A stretch of DNA of 5,148 nt from an uncultured Pseudomonadota bacterium (GTDB lineage Bacteria > Lernaellota > Lernaellaia > Lernaellales > Lernaellaceae), in assembly GCA_937967875.1 (NCBI GenBank), contig CALBTQ010000694.1, positions 1-5,148 on the forward strand, written 5' to 3'. The notes beneath the pieces are model-generated. The model had not been told where the DNA came from. It was given only the letters and a program-made list of their open reading frames with translations, and ran no database searches. Position numbers and translations under genes: made by a program. Positions 5,119 to 5,148 of the stretch are shown here, one piece after another. Each line of letters opens with the position of its first letter. Positions within the stretch are counted from its first letter, which is position 1.

Positions 5119-5148
5119 AGATCGGAAGGAGCGTCGTGTAGGGGAAGA
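5119..5148. other. Illumina TruSeq adapter sequence at the contig end (artefact)
   Basis: On the plus strand this segment begins AGATCGGAAG, continues GAGCGTCGTGTA and ends GGGGAAGA. The standard adapter, from memory, is AGATCGGAAG then AGCGTCGTGT then AGGGAAAGA. The only differences are one inserted G and one A-to-G change over 29 bases, and the alignment starts exactly at the ligation junction motif AGATCGGAAG. It runs to the last base of the window. It should be trimmed and not translated, even though the reading frame of the neighbouring gene happens to stay open through it. Confidence 0.92.

Overview
The window looks like chromosomal DNA from a high-GC Gram-negative-type bacterium. The coding stretches I counted by hand run near 70% GC. 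A lipoprotein signal followed by a run of aspartates, and a membrane protein with an extracytoplasmic PrcB-type domain, would fit a deltaproteobacterial or myxobacterial-like (or related uncultured) lineage. That placement is a weak inference. No RNA gene, CRISPR array or insertion sequence was recognised.

Layout: (1) 1-995, plus strand, the 3' part of a family 2 glycosyltransferase with a C-terminal membrane segment. (2) 912-1568, minus strand, a complete TetR-family repressor that converges on the glycosyltransferase and overlaps it by 84 bases. (3) 1569-1997, an AT-rich divergent intergenic region (30% GC over 1621-1980) with a good sigma70-type promoter at each end and several inverted repeats built from the half-site ATTGAA. 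(4) 1998-3152, plus strand, a 384-residue iron-sulfur protein with two ferredoxin-type cysteine sets and two CCG domains (HdrD/GlpC/GlcF/LutA class), divergent from the repressor. (5) 3156-3749, minus strand, a small lipoprotein with a seven-aspartate linker, converging on the iron-sulfur gene with a 3-base gap. (6) 3894-5118, minus strand, a PrcB_C-domain protein with one membrane helix, cut at its N-terminus by the end of the contig. (7) 5119-5148, not genomic: this is almost exactly the Illumina TruSeq read-1 adapter.

The repressor and the iron-sulfur gene form a divergent pair and are the one likely regulatory unit: the repressor probably controls itself and the electron-transfer protein through palindromes in the shared AT-rich region. 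The iron-sulfur gene stands alone, without the flavin oxidoreductase or membrane partner usual for its class. The two minus-strand genes at the right share direction, but a separate promoter for the lipoprotein is visible. The most notable points are the adapter at the contig end, the composition break around the repressor with its apparently recruited C-terminal tail, and the palindrome set in the divergent region. Nothing here clearly amounts to a new multi-gene system.
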